Shown: piece by piece, positions 30,126 through 34,654 of the stretch
Numbering within the stretch: position 1 is the first letter of the stretch
How the letters are laid out: each line of letters opens with the position of its first letter
Assembly (NCBI GenBank): GCA_964551475.1
Contig: CAZKCI010000014.1
Location: 1 to 34,654, forward strand
Reading direction: 5' to 3'
Source of the DNA: CAZKCI01 sp964551475
Lineage (GTDB): Bacteria > Auribacterota > Erginobacteria > Erginobacterales > CAZKCI01
Length of the DNA stretch: 34,654 bases
Notes under the pieces: generated by a model
Databases searched by the model: none
The model's input: the letters and a program-made list of their open reading frames with translations, nothing else
What the model was told of the DNA's origin: nothing
Translations under genes and position numbers: made by a program

Positions 30126-30145
30126 CAAGTCGCCACCGTCCCTCC
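30090..30145. repeat. 56-bp near-perfect palindrome spanning the stop codon
   Basis: The 28-base arms 30090-30117 and 30118-30145 match as reverse complements at 27 of 28 positions, with no spacer. The centre is CAACTGGCCAGTTG. The PRTase-like stop codon (30123-30125) lies inside it, and the FmdB stop begins at its right edge. It lies between two convergent genes and may act as a bidirectional terminator, but no U-run follows. Confidence 0.85.
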
Positions 30146-30543
30146 TACTCGCGGAGCGTGGAGTCGCGGGTGTAGCCGCCGGCGGCCGATTCCGGACCCT
30201 CCAGGGATTTCTCGATCTCCTCGGGATCCTCGCCCGCTTCCAGGCGGTCGCACATCTCGGTCATCTCCGTGTCCATCGGCTCCCCCGTCTCCGCGGCCAT
30301 CTTCCGCATCATGCGGGCGAGCGAGCGGGGATCCTTCTCGTCCAGGCCGGAGAGAAAAGACGGGTCTTCCAGACGGCCGAGGCGGCTCTCCTCGGAGCGG
30401 ACGAGGGCGAAGGGGGAATAGACTCTCTTCAAATCCCCGGCGGCGCAAGCCGGGCAGAGGTGCTTCTTCTCCCGGGAGGGCGATCGGACCAGGAAGCTGT
30501 AGATCCGGCGGCAGCGGGAGCAGGCGTATTCGAAGATCGGCAT
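30145..30543 (-). CDS. FmdB-family zinc-ribbon protein
   Basis: A 132-residue protein starting MPIFEYACSRCRRIYSF with two CxxC pairs (C8/C11 and C30/C33), the FmdB-type putative regulatory zinc ribbon. The remaining two thirds are acidic and helical (DEKDPRSLARMMRKMAAETGEPMD and following), as in many FmdB relatives. The function is not well defined. The ATG at 30543 follows GAGGAGTTCAACC. It converges with the PRTase-like gene, and its stop abuts the palindrome at 30090-30145. Confidence 0.88.
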   Translation of the reverse strand: MPIFEYACSRCRRIYSFLVRSPSREKKHLCPACAAGDLKRVYSPFALVRSEESRLGRLEDPSFLSGLDEKDPRSLARMMRKMAAETGEPMDTEMTEMCDRLEAGEDPEEIEKSLEGPESAAGGYTRDSTLRE

Positions 30544-30730
30544 AAGGTTGAACTCCTCGTATCGGGTTCCCGGGGCACCTGCGTCAGCGAATACTTGCGC
30601 CGCGACAACACATCGCGTACTGTATTCTCCGGACAACGGTCCGGCGAATTTTCGCCCCGGGACCGCCCTTGGTCATTTTCTCACTCCCCCTCGATCAATA
30701 GTATAGACATCGGAACCGGATAACCGCACC

Positions 30731-31267
30731 ATGAAATTCTATCTCACCCTGCTGGCCGCGGCTCTGCTGTCCACCGGAGAGCCCTCCTCTCCCGCGCCGT
30801 CGCCGTCGCCGGCGGCGGCGGTAAAAAAAGAGGCGCACGGGAATCTCCTGGAACTGTACTTCGAGAAACCTGCCCGGATCGTCTCCTGGCACACGGGCAC
30901 GATGACGTCCATCGTGGAAGAGGTTCCCTTTCTTACCGACGCTGACTTCAGTTCGGCTACGGTCGGGTGGTCGAGGCAGCGGGGCTACGTCGTCTACTGC
31001 TGGCTCAGTCCATCGGGTTTGGAAAAGCTCCAGGAAGCCAGCATGGGAAATCTTGGGCGCATGGCGGTCTTTACCCTGGAGAGCTACGGCCGGGCGAGCT
31101 TCCCGTTGCCCCCCAAACCCTCCGCAAACACGCTCAGTTTCTCGGGACAACTCTCGGCGGAGGAAGCCGAACTGATCGCGAAGCGGATCAACTACCGTCC
31201 CATCCCCACTCCCCGCCCCGCCGGATCCCCCACGCCGCTCGAGGACCAGAACACGGTGGTCTTCTAG
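30731..31267 (+). CDS. Secreted protein with SecD-head-like domain
   Basis: A 178-residue protein with a signal peptide (MKFYLTLLAAALLSTG), a short Pro/Ser linker and a compact domain. Its C-terminal pattern (RMAVFTLESYGRASFPLPP, then FSGQLSAEEAELIAKRIN) resembles the first periplasmic head subdomain of SecD. No membrane-translocase part is present. It ends with a Pro-rich tail. The function is unknown; it may be a stand-alone periplasmic domain. A TATAGA element lies at 30702-30707, about 24 bases before the ATG. It is the first gene of a plus-strand run. Confidence 0.75.
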   Translation: MKFYLTLLAAALLSTGEPSSPAPSPSPAAAVKKEAHGNLLELYFEKPARIVSWHTGTMTSIVEEVPFLTDADFSSATVGWSRQRGYVVYCWLSPSGLEKLQEASMGNLGRMAVFTLESYGRASFPLPPKPSANTLSFSGQLSAEEAELIAKRINYRPIPTPRPAGSPTPLEDQNTVVF

Positions 31268-31294
31268 TGCCGCCTTGATTCGCCCGGCCGAGCG

Positions 31295-31300
31295 TACTAT
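31295..31300 (+). promoter_or_regulatory. Possible -10 close to a GTG start
   Basis: TACTAT ends ten bases before GTG 31310. The transcript would be leaderless or nearly so, and no Shine-Dalgarno is present. TTGATT at 31275-31280 is a possible -35, but the spacer is only 14 bases, so support is weak. Confidence 0.3.
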
Positions 31301-31309
31301 CATCCTCCT

Positions 31310-32782
31310 GTGAAGAAGCTCCGGCGGTTCCGTCTCCTGCCCATCCTGTTTTCCCTCCTGCTCCTGGCCCCGAAGGCCGGGAAAAGCGCGGCGCCTTTCG
31401 ATCCCGCGCCTTACCTGGGAAAGAAATGGTTCGGGGTCTATCTGCTGGGACAAAAGATCGGATATGGCTGGTCGGCGCTGGAGCGCGACCGCCAGGGTGA
31501 GACGGAGATCTTCCGGGCGGGAATGGAGATGACGATCACGGTCGCAGCGGGCGGCGGCCGGGAGACGCTCCGGATCGCCGAGGAAAGGGTCTACCGCGGG
31601 GACGGCGCCTTCGTCTCCTTCTCCGCCGCCAACACCGCCGGATTGGGGCCATCGCCGGCGCGGGGCGAACGCGCGGGCGACTCCCTGCTGCTCACCCTTC
31701 CCTCCGGGACCCGCACGGTGAAAGCCCCTCCGGAAACCATCGCGGACTATCTCGCCGAGCAGATCCTGGTCCGCCGGGGAGCGCCGGAGGGAACCACCGT
31801 CCGCGCCGCCGTTTTCGATTCTACACTGCTCAGACCGCTCGCCACCGTCTACCGGTTGGAGCGGACCGAGGAGAGGAACCTGTCGGGCGTTCCCACCCGT
31901 GTCTTCGTCATCCGGGCCGAGGTCAGCGAGATCGGCCTGAGCTCGATCGACCGGATCGACGAAAACCTGACGGTGCTGGAGGCGAAGGTGGCGGGCTTTC
32001 TCACCCTGCGCGAGGAAGGGGAGACGGAGGCGAAGAACCTCTCCTATCCGAGCGACATCATGACGCTGACCGCGCTCTCCCCCCGACCAGCGATCGACGA
32101 TCCCGCCCGCGTCGACCGCCTGGTCGCCGCCGTGGAAGGGATCGCCGAAAGCGCGCTCCTCTCCTTCCCTCCCCGCCAGACGGTCAAGCCGGCGGGTCCG
32201 GAGAGCTATTACCTCACGGTGGAAAAGCGCCAGATCGATCCGAAGCTCATCCCCGCACTGCCCGTGAGCGGGGCGGCCTTCGCCCCCTTCCTCCAGGCGA
32301 CGGAGGAGATCCAGAGCGACGATCCGCGGATCCGCGCCCTGTCCCGCCAGATCGCGGGCTCTGAGACCGACGCCCTCCGGGCGGCGGAGAAGCTGACCTT
32401 CTGGGTCCACGCCAACCTCAGGAAAAGCTACCGGGCCAAGCTCCCCGACGCTCTCGACGTCCTCCGGCGCCGGGAGGGCGATTGCAAGGGCCATGCCGTG
32501 CTGCTCGCCGCCCTGGCCCGGTCCCTCGGCCTCCCGGCCCGGACGGTCTCCGGGCTGGTGGCCGTCGGGGACGGCAAATTCTACTACCACGAGTGGGTCG
32601 AGCTCTTCGTCGGGGAGTGGATGCCGGCGGACGCGGCCTTCCGCCAGCTGAACGCGGACGCCACTCACATCAAGCTCGGCGAGGGGGAACCGCTCCAGCA
32701 GGCGGCGGCGATCGCGCAGACGATCGGGAGGCTGCGACTGGAAATCCTCGAACCGCGGACGGAGGAGGAGACGACGCCGTGA
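31310..32782 (+). CDS. Periplasmic transglutaminase-like protein
   Basis: A 490-residue protein starting with GTG and a signal peptide (KKLRRFRLLPILFSLLLL). Residues about 30-340 form a beta-rich N-terminal region of no recognised family. The C-terminal transglutaminase-like domain has the triad C392 (REGDCKGHAVLLAALARSLG), H427 (YYHEWVEL) and D441 (PADAAF). Such proteins are often peptidases or amidases, and crosslinking is not implied. The downstream DUF4091 gene begins with GTG overlapping this stop codon (GTGA), so the two are translationally coupled. Confidence 0.9.
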   Translation: MKKLRRFRLLPILFSLLLLAPKAGKSAAPFDPAPYLGKKWFGVYLLGQKIGYGWSALERDRQGETEIFRAGMEMTITVAAGGGRETLRIAEERVYRGDGAFVSFSAANTAGLGPSPARGERAGDSLLLTLPSGTRTVKAPPETIADYLAEQILVRRGAPEGTTVRAAVFDSTLLRPLATVYRLERTEERNLSGVPTRVFVIRAEVSEIGLSSIDRIDENLTVLEAKVAGFLTLREEGETEAKNLSYPSDIMTLTALSPRPAIDDPARVDRLVAAVEGIAESALLSFPPRQTVKPAGPESYYLTVEKRQIDPKLIPALPVSGAAFAPFLQATEEIQSDDPRIRALSRQIAGSETDALRAAEKLTFWVHANLRKSYRAKLPDALDVLRRREGDCKGHAVLLAALARSLGLPARTVSGLVAVGDGKFYYHEWVELFVGEWMPADAAFRQLNADATHIKLGEGEPLQQAAAIAQTIGRLRLEILEPRTEEETTP

Positions 32783-34491
32783 CCGAGGCCTCCGCCGTCA
32801 GCCGAGGAACGGCCTTCGTCATCCTCGCCCTCGCGGCCCTCGCCGGATGTCTGGCCGGGCGCCTGGAGTCCCCGGCGATCACCGTCTGGGCGACCGGAGA
32901 CAGCGCCAAGATCCCGCCCTCCGCTCCTCCGGAGACACCTAATCACCACTGGAAAGGTTCCCCCCCCACACTCCTCCTCTCCGGAGCGCGGAACGAATGG
33001 CTGGGGGCTCAGCTGGTCCTCAACTCACCGCGGGCGGTCGCGCCGGTCTCGGTCGCAGTCGGCGAACTCATGGGCGAGAAGGGCGTCATCAGCCGGGAGA
33101 ATATCCGCCTCTTTCTCGAGATCTACATCCCGGTGAAAACCGCGACCGACCGGAGCGGGTCGACCGGCCCGGGCGAATATCCCGATCCCCTGGTCCCCTT
33201 CGTCGATCCGTACTCCGCCGACCGGGAGGAGGTGGCCGCGCCCTTCTCCCTCCTCCGCGGCCGCAACGCCGTCGTCTGGATCGATCTCTACATTCCTCCG
33301 GAAACGGCGCCGGGGAGCTACCGCGGCCGGATCACGGTGTCCGTCCGGGGGCGGCCGGCGAAGATCGTCGCGGTCGAGCTCTCCGTCTGGGACTTCGCTC
33401 TTCCCGCCCGGCGCTCGCTCCCGGTCTTTTTCGATCTCTACTCCTACCGTTTCGCCCAAGGCGAAGGAGTCCCCTTTTCCCTCTCCGACGAATCCTGGGA
33501 GGTGCTCCAGGGCTATGAAATCATGGCCCATGACCACGGCTTCTCGAACGGCCACTGGGGGATCATGCCGGAGGGGGCCGGCCGGGGGCAGGGGGTCGAC
33601 TGGACGCTCTACGACCGCCGCTTCGGTCCGGTCCTCGACGGGACCCTCTTCGCCGACGGCGCGCCCCCCGCCTGCTGGGAGCTCCCCTTCCCCGAGAACT
33701 GGGATCCGGGAGAAGAGGCTCTGCGCGATTACTGCCGCGAGGTCGTCCGCCACTGGAAGGAGAAGGGCTGGGACCTCTCCGCGGCCTTCGCCTACGTCTT
33801 CGACGAGCGGGGACCCCTCAACCCTCAGGTGAAAAAATTCGGCGAGATCCTCCGGGAGGCGGGGGACGACCAGATCAACTATTTCTACACCTGCCCTCCC
33901 CACCCCAACCTGTTCGGCGTCGTCGACATCTGGTGCCCCCGGGCTTCGGAATACGACCCGGCCGCCCTGCGGGCGAGACAGGAGGCCGGGGAGAAGGGCT
34001 TCTTCTATCACGCCGGCGAGCCTTCGGTCGGCCTGATGTGCCTCGACGCGATCGGGTTGGCCTGGCGCAACTGGTCCTGGATCGCCTGGAAATACGGGGC
34101 CGACGGCTACTTCGACTGGTCCTCGAATTTCTGGGGCGATTCCCCCTACACCGATCCCCTGAGCCACGGGGAGGACAACGGGAACATGTATCTCTTTTAT
34201 CCGGGGAAGAAACTCGATACCATCGGCCTTCGCCCGATCAAGGGCCCGGTCTCCTCATTCCGGATGAAGATGGTCCGGCGCGGGATCCAGGACTACGAAT
34301 ACCTGCGCCTGGCCCGGGAGGCGGGCGCGGACCCGGCGCCGATCGTGGACTCGGTCGTCCGCAGAGGCCTCCAGGAAGCGGGAGGGGGAGGGATCGACCC
34401 GGAGGCCTGGAGCCGGAACGCGGAGGACTGGTACCGGGCGCGGGATGAGCTGGGGAGGATGATCGAGGCGAAGACGCGGGGCGGGGAGTAG
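32779..34491 (+). CDS. DUF4091 lipoprotein (glycoside-hydrolase-like)
   Basis: About 570 residues. The N-terminus AFVILALAALAGC is a signal peptide with lipobox LAGC (C24), so the protein is a lipoprotein. The following beta-rich region (about 40-200) precedes a TIM-barrel-like catalytic region containing YVFDERGPLNPQVKKFG and the DUF4091 block near GFFYHAGEPSVG and RNWSWIAWKYGADGYFDW. The C-terminal RMKMVRRGIQDYEYLRLARE is also typical. The DUF4091 family is linked to carbohydrate-active enzymes, with no proven substrate. The start is GTG 32779, coupled to the transglutaminase stop. Confidence 0.87.
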   Translation: MTEASAVSRGTAFVILALAALAGCLAGRLESPAITVWATGDSAKIPPSAPPETPNHHWKGSPPTLLLSGARNEWLGAQLVLNSPRAVAPVSVAVGELMGEKGVISRENIRLFLEIYIPVKTATDRSGSTGPGEYPDPLVPFVDPYSADREEVAAPFSLLRGRNAVVWIDLYIPPETAPGSYRGRITVSVRGRPAKIVAVELSVWDFALPARRSLPVFFDLYSYRFAQGEGVPFSLSDESWEVLQGYEIMAHDHGFSNGHWGIMPEGAGRGQGVDWTLYDRRFGPVLDGTLFADGAPPACWELPFPENWDPGEEALRDYCREVVRHWKEKGWDLSAAFAYVFDERGPLNPQVKKFGEILREAGDDQINYFYTCPPHPNLFGVVDIWCPRASEYDPAALRARQEAGEKGFFYHAGEPSVGLMCLDAIGLAWRNWSWIAWKYGADGYFDWSSNFWGDSPYTDPLSHGEDNGNMYLFYPGKKLDTIGLRPIKGPVSSFRMKMVRRGIQDYEYLRLAREAGADPAPIVDSVVRRGLQEAGGGGIDPEAWSRNAEDWYRARDELGRMIEAKTRGGE

Positions 34492-34575
34492 ATCGTGTAA
34501 CATTCAACGGGAAACGGGCAACGGCCACTTAGGATTGACGATGAAATGTCATCTCTCGGTCATACGCGCATGCGC

Positions 34576-34654
34576 TAGTGTAGTGTTCCAGTAATACCTT
34601 GTCCGGATTTGTCATTGCGAGCGAGAGCGAAGCAATCTCAATTGCTTGCGCCCC
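34576..34654. mobile_element. Second copy of the IS630/Tc1-like MITE, truncated by the window end
   Basis: It begins TAGTGTAGTGTTCCAGTAAT. Further in it reads TTGTCATTGCGAGCGAGAGC-GAAGCAATCTC, matching the core of 15941-16092. The right end is outside the window. The gap 34492-34575 before it holds only short repeats and no gene. Confidence 0.65.

Noticed and set aside
34492..34575. Possible extension or small gene after the DUF4091 lipoprotein.
   Set aside because: The segment is short and holds only degenerate AACGGG-type repeats before the MITE copy.

Overview
The window is a 34.65 kb piece of a GC-rich bacterial chromosome, dominated by housekeeping genes. No plasmid, phage or rRNA sequence is visible. 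Shine-Dalgarno sites are common, including a near-perfect one at about 18961-18970. Several proteins carry Sec signal peptides and one has a lipobox. The order tilS-ftsH-folP-cdaA-cdaR-pdxJ-acpS with nnr nearby resembles the block known from Geobacter-type Deltaproteobacteria and some uncultured lineages, but glmM is missing between cdaR and pdxJ. The secreted M4 protease with 40-residue repeats, the DUF4091 lipoprotein and the density of intergenic palindromes suggest an uncultivated diderm lineage. The phylum cannot be fixed from this sequence.

Layout. Positions 1-623 (minus) hold tRNA-Thr(TGT), tRNA-Tyr(GTA) and tRNA-Gly(TCC), read in that order into a response regulator that runs off the window edge. 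Positions 747-12.6 kb are mainly one minus-strand block: tilS, ftsH, folP, cdaA, cdaR, pdxJ, acpS and nnr (tRNA modification, membrane proteolysis, folate, c-di-AMP, pyridoxal phosphate, acyl-carrier activation, NAD(P)HX repair). A plus-strand DUF4139 gene sits between acpS and nnr. Positions 12.6-15.8 kb (plus) hold a DUF2419/Qng1 queuosine-salvage enzyme, a low-molecular-weight phosphatase and a second DUF4139 protein. Positions 16.2-18.4 kb (plus) hold a tightly coupled operon of THUMP RNA methyltransferase, YfcE-like phosphodiesterase and nitroreductase. Positions 18.5-20.9 kb hold a small membrane protein, an orphan zinc-finger anti-sigma-like protein and an alpha/beta hydrolase. Positions 21.3-26.1 kb hold the M4 protease, convergent with a GT-C glycosyltransferase. 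Positions 26.4-30.5 kb hold a Ski2-like helicase, dCTP deaminase, a phosphoribosyltransferase-like protein and an FmdB zinc-ribbon protein. Positions 30.7-34.5 kb (plus) hold a secreted SecD-head-like protein, a periplasmic transglutaminase and a DUF4091 lipoprotein.

The most striking non-genic feature is that nearly every gap contains a long inverted repeat, usually of unrelated sequence. Several touch start or stop codons and apparently supply the last residues of proteins. A 152-bp MITE with IS630/Tc1-like ends occurs at 15.9 kb, with a second partial copy at the right edge. No CRISPR array, prophage, transposase or obvious defence system is present.
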